This document shows positions 7,075 to 15,981 of a stretch of DNA of 64,000 nucleotides, in pieces. The notes under the pieces are model-generated. The model was not told where the DNA came from and ran no database searches. It was given only the letters and a program-made list of their open reading frames with translations. Source of the stretch: an uncultured Kiritimatiellota bacterium (lineage in GTDB: Bacteria; Verrucomicrobiota; Kiritimatiellia; RFP12; UBA1067); contig CAKTZI010000001.1 in NCBI GenBank assembly GCA_934635385.1, positions 124,001-188,000 on the forward strand, given 5' to 3'. The stretch's first letter is position 1; each line of letters begins with the position of its first letter. A program made the translations under genes and the position numbers.

Positions 7075-8205
7075 ATGAAAAACCCATTCAGATACGGCTC
7101 GAAAGTCACGGGCGGGGCGTTCTACGACCGCATTGAAATCAAGAAGTCCATCCTGAACGTGATCGATGGCGGCAACAACGTTGTCCTCTACGGCCCCCGT
7201 CGCTACGGGAAATCGTCTCTCATGGCGGAGGTCGTTGAGCATCTGCAGTCGCAAGACGTCCTTTGCGTCTGCCTGAACTTGATGGATGTCGCCTCTCTCA
7301 ATGACTTTGTCCTTTCCTATTCCCGTGCCGTCTATCGCGTTGCCGCACCAAGGGCTTCGGCCCTGCGGCATATCGCGGAGCTCTTCAAGCGGCTGCGCCC
7401 CGTCCTGGGCTTTGACGAAAGCGGCTCGCCCGAACTGTCCTTTCAGTTCGCGTCGCGAAAGATGGGGGCGCAGGAGCTGCACGAAGTCTTGGCGTTGCCG
7501 CAGGCGCTTTGTCCGAAGGGACGTCAGATGGTTGTGGTCCTCGACGAGTTTCAGGAGGTCGCTTCGCTGGGGCTTGGCGCGAAGTTCGAGCAGATCATGC
7601 GCAGCGTCATCGAAGCGCACACCGACATCAGCTATGTGTTTCTGGGGTCGAAGTGCCATCTGATGAAGCGCATGTTCCTGTTGCCGGCGAGGCCGTTTTA
7701 CCGCAGCGCGCAGACCTTCTCCCTGTCCCTGCCGCCGCCAGACGAGAGTGCGGCCTTTCTCGTGGAGAAATTCAGGGCGGTCAAGATGCGGCTCTCCGCC
7801 GAGCTGGCGTCCGCCATGGTCGAAAAGGCGGGCAACGTGCCGTACTACCTTCAGGCGCTGGGCTCGTGGGTTTTCCGCATGGTCAGCGAGCGGTCGGGGA
7901 AGGATGTCACAAGTTCCGACGTGCAGACGGGATTTGATCTCATGTACGAGGCCGAGCGCGAACTTTTCGAGAACGTCTTCCAGTCGCTTCCGGAATCGCA
8001 GCGCCTGGTTGCCCGCGCCATCGCGCAGGAGCCCGTGGCCCAGTTCTCCGAAGACTACCGCGCGCGGCATTTCCTGCCGTCGCCTTCGACCGTGAACACG
8101 GCCGTGCGGCGCCTGGCGGACGATTCGCGCATCGACAGCCTCGACGGCATCTATCGACTCGTCGATCCGCTCCTCGCCCATCACCTGCGGGTCTCGGCCG
8201 CTTAA
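7075..8205 (+). CDS. AAA ATPase, archaeal-type ATPase_2 family (copy B)
   Basis: A 376-aa paralogue of the ATPase at 4558. Walker A GPRRYGKSSL lies near residue 42, Walker B MVVVLDEFQEV near residue 150, then GSKCHLMKRMF and a carboxy-terminal winged-helix-like part ending RLVDPLLAHHLRVSAA. Both proteins open alike (NPF[KR][FY]G...G..FYDR), so they are homologous from end to end but clearly diverged, especially in residues 80-140. The function of this family is unknown; proposals include NTP-dependent regulation in stress or defence. The promoter is overlapped by a dyad, so expression is probably repressible. The last 65 nt are duplicated left of the recombinase. Confidence 0.8.
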   Translation: MKNPFRYGSKVTGGAFYDRIEIKKSILNVIDGGNNVVLYGPRRYGKSSLMAEVVEHLQSQDVLCVCLNLMDVASLNDFVLSYSRAVYRVAAPRASALRHIAELFKRLRPVLGFDESGSPELSFQFASRKMGAQELHEVLALPQALCPKGRQMVVVLDEFQEVASLGLGAKFEQIMRSVIEAHTDISYVFLGSKCHLMKRMFLLPARPFYRSAQTFSLSLPPPDESAAFLVEKFRAVKMRLSAELASAMVEKAGNVPYYLQALGSWVFRMVSERSGKDVTSSDVQTGFDLMYEAERELFENVFQSLPESQRLVARAIAQEPVAQFSEDYRARHFLPSPSTVNTAVRRLADDSRIDSLDGIYRLVDPLLAHHLRVSAA

Positions 8206-8322
8206 GGCAAAAGCCGGAATCACTCATTGCCAAAGCATATTCTCAACTCCTCGCGGGGCGCTTTTGTTGGAGGTTCTCAGTTCGCTAAGATTGCGGTTTT
8301 GGGCTTGCGCTTGCAGAGGCCA

Positions 8323-8352
8323 TTGATGGGGACTCAAGGATTATGCTATAAT
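8323..8352 (+). promoter_or_regulatory. promoter of the Abi family gene
   Basis: TTGATG (8323-8328), 18-bp spacer, TATAAT (8347-8352) with an upstream TG. The in-frame ATG at 8351 lies inside this -10 box, which argues for the later start at 8429. Confidence 0.65.
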
Positions 8353-8428
8353 GTCTCCATCTCTGCCGCCCCGCCTCTCTGCCGCAAGGCATGATGCGCA
8401 TTTTCGGCGGCTCGCTTTTTATTGTTCC

Positions 8429-9325
8429 ATGCGCCATTACACAAAGAAATTCGCCACTCATGCGAATCAGGTCGCCCTGCTGAAAGCAAGGGGGCTTTCC
8501 TTGGGCGACGAAGCGGTGTCCGAACGAATCCTTGGCAGCGTCAACTATTATCGTTTCACCGGATATGCCTTACCGTTTACCAAAGATCGTGAGCACTTTT
8601 TGCCGCAAGCCTCTTTTGAGGACATTGTGGAGGTCTGTCGATTTGATGCCAAGCTTCGGGATCTGCTCTTTGAGGCACTTGAAGTGATCGAATTGGATTT
8701 CCGCGCTCGCTTCGCCTATTCTCTTTCGGAACTTCATGGTGCGTTGGGCTATCGCGATGCCAAGAATTTCAAGGACGCCAATGCCCATGCGGTTTCGCTT
8801 GAGAAGATTGACAGGGAGATTGCGCGTTCGACAGAGAAATGCGTTATGCATTTTCGCCGCGAGTATTGCCAAGGGGAGGTCCCGATATGGGCAGTTGTCG
8901 AAGTGATGACGTTCGGTACGCTTGCGAGCCTCTACAACAACCTTTGCGATGCGGAGGCCAAGGCTGTCTCGCTGTCGTACGGAATCCGGTGGGACATTCT
9001 TGGTAGTTATCTCCAGCATCTTTCCGTTTTGAGGAACTTCTGCGCACATCACGCCCGTTTGTATGACCGCAAGTTCTACAAGTTCCAGCCATTGAAGGAA
9101 TGGCGTGGCCTTGCGCCGGCCATTTCTGATACGCGAGCCTTTGCCTATCAAGTGTTGCTTTGCTACCGCTTGGCAAGAAACATCAATTCGCCTTGCTTTG
9201 ATCGGGACGAGTGGCGGATAAGAGTGTGCGAGTTGATGTCCGTAGCCCCTCGCCCACCGTGTTTTGATCTCCTTGAATTAGTTGGCGTGTCAGGCGATTG
9301 GGCGAATTCACCGCTTTGGGTTTGA
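8429..9325 (+). CDS. Abi family protein (Abi_2, HEPN-type)
   Basis: A 298-aa member of the Abi_2 (AbiD/AbiF-like) family, linked to abortive infection in lactococcal plasmids. It has the family opening (YTKKFATHANQVALLKARGL, then NYYRFTGYALPF) and the HEPN signature R-x4-H in LRNFCAHHARLYDRKF near residue 200, which in HEPN proteins forms an RNase site. It therefore probably cleaves RNA on phage infection. The start at 8429 matches the family start and avoids the promoter. Its G+C is clearly lower than that of the flanking exported-protein genes, which fits transfer. No partner gene is adjacent. Confidence 0.85.
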   Translation: MRHYTKKFATHANQVALLKARGLSLGDEAVSERILGSVNYYRFTGYALPFTKDREHFLPQASFEDIVEVCRFDAKLRDLLFEALEVIELDFRARFAYSLSELHGALGYRDAKNFKDANAHAVSLEKIDREIARSTEKCVMHFRREYCQGEVPIWAVVEVMTFGTLASLYNNLCDAEAKAVSLSYGIRWDILGSYLQHLSVLRNFCAHHARLYDRKFYKFQPLKEWRGLAPAISDTRAFAYQVLLCYRLARNINSPCFDRDEWRIRVCELMSVAPRPPCFDLLELVGVSGDWANSPLWV

Positions 9326-9386
9326 TGTTTTCGTGCGCCCCGTCGCGTTCTTTCTCCTATCGCCCAGAAAAACTTTCGGCACCCCC

Positions 9387-9416
9387 TTGACCAATCGCCG
9401 TCCGATTTAGTATAAT
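9387..9416 (+). promoter_or_regulatory. promoter for the secreted-protein gene
   Basis: TTGACC (9387-9392), 18-bp spacer, TATAAT (9411-9416). This is the best sigma-70-type promoter in the gap and implies a 5' leader of about 290 nt before the ATG at 9717. Confidence 0.7.
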
Positions 9417-9716
9417 TCGCGCCGTCTTTGAACGTGAGAGGGGATTCGGACATGGTGTCCGGGCCTAGGGTATCCCGGGCAGAATGAAAGTTGACTCTTG
9501 AAGCGGGAGAGGGCCAGTTGCGGCGCGAAGCGAAACTCAAACCTTCGGGCTGCGGCCGAATGGCATGACATGTGTGTCGACCGTGTTCACGCGGGTCTAA
9601 CAAGGTGGGACGGCAGGACACCGCCGGCATGAACGGGTCAACCGGGCAGCTCCGGTCTTGGCAAGGCGGAAATCCGCCGAGCCGAGAGAATCAGCAAAAC
9701 AGGAAACAAAAACAAC
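9417..9716 (+). other. long 5' untranslated leader
   Basis: About 290 nt between the promoter at 9387-9416 and the secreted-protein start, with no plausible gene. It begins with the hairpin shared with the 172-bp repeats (9445-9461), continues with C/G-rich stretches that can fold (for example GGCGGAAATCCGCC near 9665-9680), and ends in an A-rich segment before the ATG. It may stabilise a highly expressed mRNA or regulate it; no known riboswitch motif is recognised. Confidence 0.45.
9445..9461. repeat. third copy of the hairpin repeat
   Basis: TTCGGACATGGTGTCCG, identical over 17 nt to the core of the hairpins at 4311-4329 and 23488-23506, here followed by GG instead of AA. Confidence 0.8.
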
Positions 9717-10535
9717 ATGAAGAAACTCATGATTGCAGCCGCCACGGCGGCGATGGTCGGCGGTGCGTTCGCAGCGTACCCGACGGCGGATGACGAGATC
9801 GCGGGTGAGGGCGTTGGCTCGATGTACAACGTCGCCATCACGGTCAAGACGCTGATCCCGACCATCTACGACTCCACGAAGACCAAGGGCTGCGTGATTT
9901 GCCCGACGGAAGAGGGCGAAGTCTGCCATCTGTTCGAACAGGGCACGGTCAAGATCAACGGCATCTTCGCGTCCTGCGACTGCGAAGCCCCGTTCGAGTA
10001 CGGCTACTACTGGCTCGGTTCGGGTAAGAAGGCCATTGCGCTTCTCCCCGTCCTGACCAATGCGGTCGAGTACACGGATCTCATCACGGCAGACGAGAGC
10101 GGCATGACCTTCCAGGCGAACCGCTTCGGCAAGACCAACAAGAAGGTCGCGGCCTCCTTCGGTCTTGCGAACGACACCTACGGCGAAATCACGCTGACGG
10201 GCGCTGGCTTCGGCTCCTACACGGCGGCGAAGTACAAGGCGACGAAGCTTGAGGACGGTTCGTATACGTACACGCTCAAGACTCCGGCGAAGGTCTCGGT
10301 CTCTGGCTCGATCGCCGGTACGATTGACGTGGCGGCTCTCGCCGCGCTGAACGGGGTCGATCCGACGGCCGATTACGTGACCTTCCCGATGGATGGCGTC
10401 TGCACGGTCGATGTGGACTGCACGGAGGGAACCTCGCTTGATGCCGCTCCGGCAGTTGGCACGTTCTCCGTCAAGTCGCGCTCGGTCACGAAGCTCAGCA
10501 AGGTCATTCCTGCCAAGCTCAACGTCATCCTCTAA
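9717..10535 (+). CDS. secreted Cys-containing protein of unknown function
   Basis: A 272-aa protein with a clean Sec signal peptide (MKKLMIAAATAAMVGGAFAA, cleavage after about residue 19). The mature part is acidic, rich in Thr, Ala and Gly, and predicted to be mostly beta (runs such as GEITLTGAGFGSYTAAKYKA). It has seven Cys: 59, 62, 70, 87, 89, 229 and 235, including CVIC and CDC, so disulfides are likely once exported. No family is recognised. A strong promoter, a long leader and a terminator right after it suggest a single-gene, highly expressed transcript, as for a surface or fibre subunit. The next genes encode a periplasmic prolyl isomerase and a thioredoxin-domain protein, which would suit folding of such a product. 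Confidence 0.75.
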   Translation: MKKLMIAAATAAMVGGAFAAYPTADDEIAGEGVGSMYNVAITVKTLIPTIYDSTKTKGCVICPTEEGEVCHLFEQGTVKINGIFASCDCEAPFEYGYYWLGSGKKAIALLPVLTNAVEYTDLITADESGMTFQANRFGKTNKKVAASFGLANDTYGEITLTGAGFGSYTAAKYKATKLEDGSYTYTLKTPAKVSVSGSIAGTIDVAALAALNGVDPTADYVTFPMDGVCTVDVDCTEGTSLDAAPAVGTFSVKSRSVTKLSKVIPAKLNVIL

Positions 10536-10569
10536 TCGCCTCGAACAATCGATTGCGATTCGCAACAGG

Positions 10570-10600
10570 AACCGCCAAGAAAGTCGCTTTCTTGGCGGTT
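10570..10600 (+). terminator. intrinsic terminator after the secreted-protein gene
   Basis: Perfect 14-bp stem (AACCGCCAAGAAAG / CTTTCTTGGCGGTT) with a TCG loop, followed by a short T-rich tail. It separates the secreted-protein gene from the lipoprotein gene. Confidence 0.85.
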
Positions 10601-10654
10601 TCGTCTTTCAACGAACGTCTTGCTCGGACATCAAGCGAGCCTACCCTGTCCGCC

Positions 10655-11887
10655 ATGGGAAACCTCACGTCGATTCATCTCGTTCCCGCCGCTTTCGCCT
10701 GTGCGGGGCTTCTTGTCATTTGTGGCTGTGGCGAACGCCGTTCGCCCGCAGCCGTTGGCGCGTCCGCACGGGGCGGCGGCACGGCGACTGAAGACCGGGC
10801 GATTGCCGCCTGTGCCGGGCAGGCCTACCGCCAGTCCGATTGGGATCGCGACGTGGCGGCCAGTGTGCGCCTTGCGTGTGCCGGGCTAACCCGAAAGGGA
10901 AAGACGCCGGACGATCCGTTCAGGGATCGGGCCGCACGGCGCGCCCGCGTGGCCAGTCTCCAGAACGCCGTCAACTACATGCTGGTCAGGGGCAGCGCCG
11001 CCGGACGCGCCTTCGATTGTGACGACGCGGTCTTAAACCGCGTGCGCGACCGCTATTCGCAGAGTGCCTTCCGGCAGAAGGGAAAGTTCGCGTCCCTCAC
11101 GAACCTCGTCTCGTCCGAAGATTATCAGGTGATTGATCATCTGGCGCGGAAAACCGCCGTGGTCGAGTCATTCCTGTCAAGGGAATTCGCGCCGAAGTTC
11201 CGCGTGTCGGACAGCGAGATTGACGCGGCCTGGTCAAATGTCGTCCGACTGGCCGAATTGGCCGACCAGACGAACCGAACCATCCGGGCGACCGCGCAGG
11301 ACGTCGTGCGCCGAGCACGGGGCGGAGAGGACTTCACGCGGCTCGTCCGCGCCTACTCGCAGGACGCGAACAGCGACGAGAACGGCTTCATCGAGGAAAA
11401 GACCGAATCCGACTTCGCGTCCGACAAGCCGGGCGTCTGGGCGGCGGTCGCAAAGCTGAAGCCCGGCGAAGTCTCCGAACCTCTCGACTCCGAAGAGGGG
11501 CTGTCGATTTTCAAGCTCGCGCGGATCGAGCCGCCGAACGACGAGCATGACGAGGATTGGCGCATCCTCCAGCGCATCGTCTTCCACCGCATGCTGAAGT
11601 ATCCCTACGAGACGCGGGACGACCTCGCCATGGCCCTTCAGGAAAAGGCGAGACGGGAAATGGGGGCGTCGGCCGTGCGCGAACTCGTGGCGGAGAACCC
11701 GGTGACCTTCCCGACGGGCGTGGAAGGCTTCTCGCGCGACTTGCTCATCATGCTGCGCGCCTATTCGCGCGACATCGTCGTGCCGGAGGCCAAGGGCCTG
11801 TCCGGCGCGTATCTCAAGGCCCTGCAGATGAAAAGAAAACAGCGTCAACCGAAAAACAAGGAGAACCATGAAAGCCATGAACACTGA
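10655..11887 (+). CDS. parvulin-type (PpiC) peptidyl-prolyl isomerase lipoprotein
   Basis: A 410-aa protein with a hydrophobic signal ending in a lipobox-like ICGC, so it is probably a lipoprotein of the periplasm or outer membrane. Residues 1-200 are helical, like the chaperone part of SurA/PrsA. Residues about 215-310 carry the parvulin pattern: VVRRARGGEDFTRLVRAYSQ, then KPGVWAAVAKLKPGEVSEPL and GLSIFKLARI. Such proteins assist folding and passage of exported proteins. The start at 10655 gives the signal peptide directly; an in-frame extension to 10553 runs through the upstream terminator. Its stop overlaps the next gene by 20 nt, so the two are translated together. It is longer than a minimal parvulin and ends in a charged tail. 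Confidence 0.8.
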   Translation: MGNLTSIHLVPAAFACAGLLVICGCGERRSPAAVGASARGGGTATEDRAIAACAGQAYRQSDWDRDVAASVRLACAGLTRKGKTPDDPFRDRAARRARVASLQNAVNYMLVRGSAAGRAFDCDDAVLNRVRDRYSQSAFRQKGKFASLTNLVSSEDYQVIDHLARKTAVVESFLSREFAPKFRVSDSEIDAAWSNVVRLAELADQTNRTIRATAQDVVRRARGGEDFTRLVRAYSQDANSDENGFIEEKTESDFASDKPGVWAAVAKLKPGEVSEPLDSEEGLSIFKLARIEPPNDEHDEDWRILQRIVFHRMLKYPYETRDDLAMALQEKARREMGASAVRELVAENPVTFPTGVEGFSRDLLIMLRAYSRDIVVPEAKGLSGAYLKALQMKRKQRQPKNKENHESHEH

Positions 11888-14800
11888 AGCAATTGGAAAA
11901 ACTTCGCAACTGCGGACGGGACAAGGCCCGTCCCTCCCCAAGATTGCGGCACACGCCCTTCTCGCGCTTGCCGTGGCAAGCGGCCTTTCGGCCCGCGCCG
12001 ACGAGGCGGCCGCCTCGGTCACGCCGGGCATCTGGAACGACTCGTTCACGGCCAGCCGGGCTTATGCGGACGCGAACCAGACGCCCCTTCTCCTGCTCGT
12101 CGGCGCGAAAGACTGCGGCTCGTGCCAGACGGTGGACGCCGCGCTCGCGGAGGACGCGCGCTTTCTCGACTGGAAGCGCGCGCATGGCGAGTTCGTCTAC
12201 TGCTCGGTCAAGGGGCCGTCAAAGAACAACATCGCCGGCTACCTGAGCAACCCGAAGAAGTACCAGTCGCTCGTCTCGGAAGACCTCGCCGCCGCCCTGG
12301 ACTTCACGAAGGGCAGCATCATCCCGCGCGTCGCGTTCTACTGGCCCGGCCACGAGCCCGACAAGCAGACGTTCAGCTGCTGGAAGGGCTACATGCCGGT
12401 CAAGGAGCCGAAGGACGACACGGTCGGCCAGCTGCTCGCGTGCCTCGATGCCTTCTTCGCGGACTATGCGTCCACGACCGCCTTTGTCGCGGGCGAGACG
12501 CCCGCCGACCGGCTGGAGGCCCTGCCGTCGGCGACGTCCGTCACCGTGCCCGTCCGGCGCACCAGCGGCCTCGCGCGCACGCTCCCGACCAGCCTCGTCG
12601 TCCCGGCGACGGCGGCAACGAACCTCATCCCCTGGACGGCCGGCCAGGCCGACGCCCTCGTGCGCGTCGCGCTGCCGACGGGCCTGACGGCGGGCGCGTC
12701 CGTCGCGCTGCGCCTCCTGGGCGAAGACGGAGCCGTGCAGGACGAGTCGGCGGTGTGGATCGTCAACGACTCCGAACCGACCCCCAAGAACCCGCTGTGG
12801 CTGGGCGAACGTGACGCGGCGACGCTCCAGCCGGGCGAATGGACGATGGACGTCGATCTCGCGCAGGCGTGCGCCCAGACGGCCGGGACGTTCACGCTGA
12901 ACCTCGTCGGCGGCGCGCTCTGGTGTCCCGACTGCGTGAAGACCGACCGCTACTTCGTCGAGACGCCCGCTTTCGAGGAATGGCTTGCGGAAAAGGGAGT
13001 CTACTGTTCGCTGATCGACATTCCGCGCTCGACCGGCAAGTCCTGCCTCCTGACCTACGAGCCGGGGACTGTCAGCGACGGCTACGTCAAGGCCGTGACG
13101 AACGGGACGGACATCGCCGCCGAGGACGTGCGCGTGCAGAGCGGCGCGGGCTACCTCTCGCGCAAGGGCGCAGACCCGGATGTGGCGGCGCAGGTCTTCG
13201 CCCGCAACGTCGGCCTTGCGTCGAACCTCGTGGCGAACGGCGGCCTCTGCATTCCGGGCAAGGCACGTCTCGGCGTGCCGACGTTCGTCGTCCAGAATGC
13301 GGCGGGCCGCGTCATCGGCCGCTTCGACAGGTTCGCGGCGGTCAGCCCGACGGACGCGCACGCGGCGGCCGCCTACGTGCGGCGGCTGGACGAGATCCTG
13401 GCGCTCGCGGACGACCCGACGGAGGAGCTGAACCGCGACTGGCAGACCGCCACGACGGACGACTGCGCGCTCGACATCCGGGGCGGCGCGCGCGTCTCGA
13501 CGATTTCCGCCATCGACCTTTCGGACTACTGGCGGCTCACGGGCCGCGACCGCTGGACGCGCACGGCGTTCACCGTCAAGGGTTCTGCGTCCGTCGCGTC
13601 TGCGGCGGAGGAGAACGACGTGCGCCTCAACCTCTGGCAGGTGACGGACGGCAAGGCGACGAAGGTCGCGGCCGCGACGGGCAACCTCGCGACGGGCGTC
13701 AGCCTGCCGCCGCAGGAGATCGCGTCCGATCCCGCGACAGCCTACTTCGTCCAGCTTGAGGCCCTTTCGACAAGCGCGGCGTTCGCGCTGGACCGGGACG
13801 GCGACTCGGTCGTCACCTACGACCTGACGGCGACATCGACGGACGACGCGGGCGCGATCGCCTTCGCGAAGGCGTCCGACACCGCAAGCGAGGCGGACGC
13901 GCAGAAGGCCGGCGGCACGCTGCGCGTCCTCGTCCCGGTCGTCCGCACGGGCGGCGCGTCGGGCGCGACGAACGCCACGGTCACGGTCGATGCAGCCTCC
14001 ACGGCGTTCGCCGACCGCTACCGCCTTGTCACGGACACGGTCTCCTGGGCCGACGGCGAGACGGGGACGAAGAACATCGAGATTGACGTCCTTGACGACG
14101 GAAACGCGGACGGCACGCAGACGCTGCGCCTGCTGCTCGGCGCGGCGGCGTTCGAGCTGACGATTCTCGACAACGACAGGGCCAACGTCGGGAAGGTCGC
14201 GCTGGCCGAGGCCGTGCCCGCGCTCGCCAAGAAGGGAACGGTCATCGCGCCGGAGGGCTCGCGCGTCCGAATCGGCGTGTCGCGCCTCGGCGGCGCAGAC
14301 GGCGCCGTCGCGTGCACGCTCCAGGCGACGGCGGGCGCGTTTGCCGCGCCGCCGACGTTCGCCTGGGCCTCGCGCGCGTCGGGCGTGCTGTGGGCAGAAC
14401 TCGACCTGCCCCTTCTCGCGGACTGCCCGTCCGGCAAGGTGACGGTCTCGTTCGATTCCCTCACGGGCGTCAAGGCCGACTCCTCGGCCCGCACACTCAC
14501 GATCCAGCTCGTGGGCGCGGACGCGCCGCGCTTCGCCGCCGACTCGCTCGCCCTGAGCCTGACGCGCTACTGCGCCGTCTCGCAGGAGGTCGCCGTGCTG
14601 AACCTCGCGGACGGCGCCAAGGCCAGGGCCGCGAAGCTTTCGGGGTCTGTCCCCGCCGGCGTGGCGGTGAAGCTCGTGGGCGACCGGCTCGTCGTCAGCG
14701 GCACGCCGACGGCAAAAGGCGGGGCCTATGAAGCCGTCTACCAAATCTCGCAGACCGCCGGACGGCAGAAGGCGCCGGGGCTGACGATCCGCCTGTCGTT

Positions 14801-15980
14801 CGCCGTGACGGACGTCGCGGCGCTCGATCCGTCCGCGCCGGGCGCCAACCCGTCCGTCGCGACGCGGCGGAAAGTCGCGGACATGATGGTCATCGACGAA
14901 GCGGACAAGCGGCTCGTCGGCCTCGTCACGGGCCTGACGATCGCGCCCACGGGACGCTGCACGGCGAAGTATCGCGGCGCGTCCGGGAACGTCTCGCTCG
15001 CGTCGAAGGGCTGGGCCGCCTACGATGCCGCGACGGGGGCGTTCACGGCCCGGCTGACGGTCTCGCGGAAGCCCTACGCGCTCGTCGTGACGGCGCAGCC
15101 GGACGGCACGGTCGAGGCCGAACTCGCCGACCCGGACTTCGCGGACGACCTGGCGGTCGTGACGCCGGCGACGGCGTGGAGCCGGGAGAATCCGGCTGCG
15201 GCGTGGGTCGGCCGCTACACGGCGGCGTTCGGTGACGCCGAAGGCGAGGCGCTGGCGAGCGGCGCACCGGTCGTCACGCTGCAGATGACGGAATCCGCCG
15301 CGCGCACGGGCACGATGCGCTATGCGGGCTTCCTGCCGAACGGACAGTCGTTCAGCGGCTCGGCCGTCCTCGTGGCCGACGGCGTTGACGCGGCGTTGCT
15401 GCCGATCTGCTCTCGCACGGCGAAGGACTTCCTCTCGGCCGTCCTGCGCATCCAGGCCGACGGAGCCGTCCAGGCCGTGACCGGCGATGCGGACGTCCGG
15501 CCGGGCTGGACGCACACGGAAGCCCTGCCAGAAGCCTGTTCGGACGTCCGCTACGGCTCGGTCGTCGGCTCGTGGATCGACGCGAAGCAGGACCTGCTGG
15601 AAACGGTCGATCCGGCGGCGAACGGACATGATCTTGTCGCGGAAGGTGCGCTGGAGGCGATTCCGGTCACGATTGCCGCAACGTCCGTGAAGCTCGATCC
15701 CGTCGCGGCGAGGGCCGTCGGCGCGACGCTCTCGCTCAACCGGAAGACGGGACTCGTCAGCGGACGCTTCAAGGTGCTCAACACGGCCGGCAAGACGGTC
15801 ACGGCGAACTACCGGGGCGTCCTCCTGCCGGACTGGGGCGACGGCTGCCCGACGTGCGGCAAAGTCCCGTGGGCGATGGGGGCGTTCTGGTTCGGCGAGA
15901 AGCTGACGGGCGAGCTGGACGGGCGTCCGAAGACGCTGACGGTCAAGGTGGGCGACACGCTCTACGTCGAGGCAAACTGA
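11868..15980 (+). CDS. giant exported protein with two thioredoxin-like domains, Calx-beta and Ig-like modules
   Basis: A 1370-aa protein with a signal peptide after a 24-residue polar start (ALLALAVASGLSARA, cleavage near residue 44). The first thioredoxin-like domain has CGSC at 83-86 (VGAKDCGSCQTVD). The second has CPDC at 353-356 (GGALWCPDCVKTD) and later a cis-Pro type GVPTFVVQNAAG. Residues about 660-770 form a Calx-beta domain ending TILDNDRANVG; another Calx-beta-like start follows (APEGSRVRIGVSR). An Ig-like putative segment covers about 885-980 and a third CxxC (CPTC, 1327-1330) lies near the end. Thioredoxin folds imply disulfide chemistry outside the cytoplasm, and Calx-beta domains bind calcium in adhesins. 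A good ribosome site (AAGGAGA) precedes this start. I know of no named family with this architecture. Confidence 0.75.
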   Translation: MKAMNTEAIGKTSQLRTGQGPSLPKIAAHALLALAVASGLSARADEAAASVTPGIWNDSFTASRAYADANQTPLLLLVGAKDCGSCQTVDAALAEDARFLDWKRAHGEFVYCSVKGPSKNNIAGYLSNPKKYQSLVSEDLAAALDFTKGSIIPRVAFYWPGHEPDKQTFSCWKGYMPVKEPKDDTVGQLLACLDAFFADYASTTAFVAGETPADRLEALPSATSVTVPVRRTSGLARTLPTSLVVPATAATNLIPWTAGQADALVRVALPTGLTAGASVALRLLGEDGAVQDESAVWIVNDSEPTPKNPLWLGERDAATLQPGEWTMDVDLAQACAQTAGTFTLNLVGGALWCPDCVKTDRYFVETPAFEEWLAEKGVYCSLIDIPRSTGKSCLLTYEPGTVSDGYVKAVTNGTDIAAEDVRVQSGAGYLSRKGADPDVAAQVFARNVGLASNLVANGGLCIPGKARLGVPTFVVQNAAGRVIGRFDRFAAVSPTDAHAAAAYVRRLDEILALADDPTEELNRDWQTATTDDCALDIRGGARVSTISAIDLSDYWRLTGRDRWTRTAFTVKGSASVASAAEENDVRLNLWQVTDGKATKVAAATGNLATGVSLPPQEIASDPATAYFVQLEALSTSAAFALDRDGDSVVTYDLTATSTDDAGAIAFAKASDTASEADAQKAGGTLRVLVPVVRTGGASGATNATVTVDAASTAFADRYRLVTDTVSWADGETGTKNIEIDVLDDGNADGTQTLRLLLGAAAFELTILDNDRANVGKVALAEAVPALAKKGTVIAPEGSRVRIGVSRLGGADGAVACTLQATAGAFAAPPTFAWASRASGVLWAELDLPLLADCPSGKVTVSFDSLTGVKADSSARTLTIQLVGADAPRFAADSLALSLTRYCAVSQEVAVLNLADGAKARAAKLSGSVPAGVAVKLVGDRLVVSGTPTAKGGAYEAVYQISQTAGRQKAPGLTIRLSFAVTDVAALDPSAPGANPSVATRRKVADMMVIDEADKRLVGLVTGLTIAPTGRCTAKYRGASGNVSLASKGWAAYDAATGAFTARLTVSRKPYALVVTAQPDGTVEAELADPDFADDLAVVTPATAWSRENPAAAWVGRYTAAFGDAEGEALASGAPVVTLQMTESAARTGTMRYAGFLPNGQSFSGSAVLVADGVDAALLPICSRTAKDFLSAVLRIQADGAVQAVTGDADVRPGWTHTEALPEACSDVRYGSVVGSWIDAKQDLLETVDPAANGHDLVAEGALEAIPVTIAATSVKLDPVAARAVGATLSLNRKTGLVSGRFKVLNTAGKTVTANYRGVLLPDWGDGCPTCGKVPWAMGAFWFGEKLTGELDGRPKTLTVKVGDTLYVEAN

Positions 15981-15981
15981 C

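Noticed and set aside
8351..8428. ATG at 8351 as the Abi start
   Set aside because: It falls inside the TATAAT box; the family begins at the Met at 8429.
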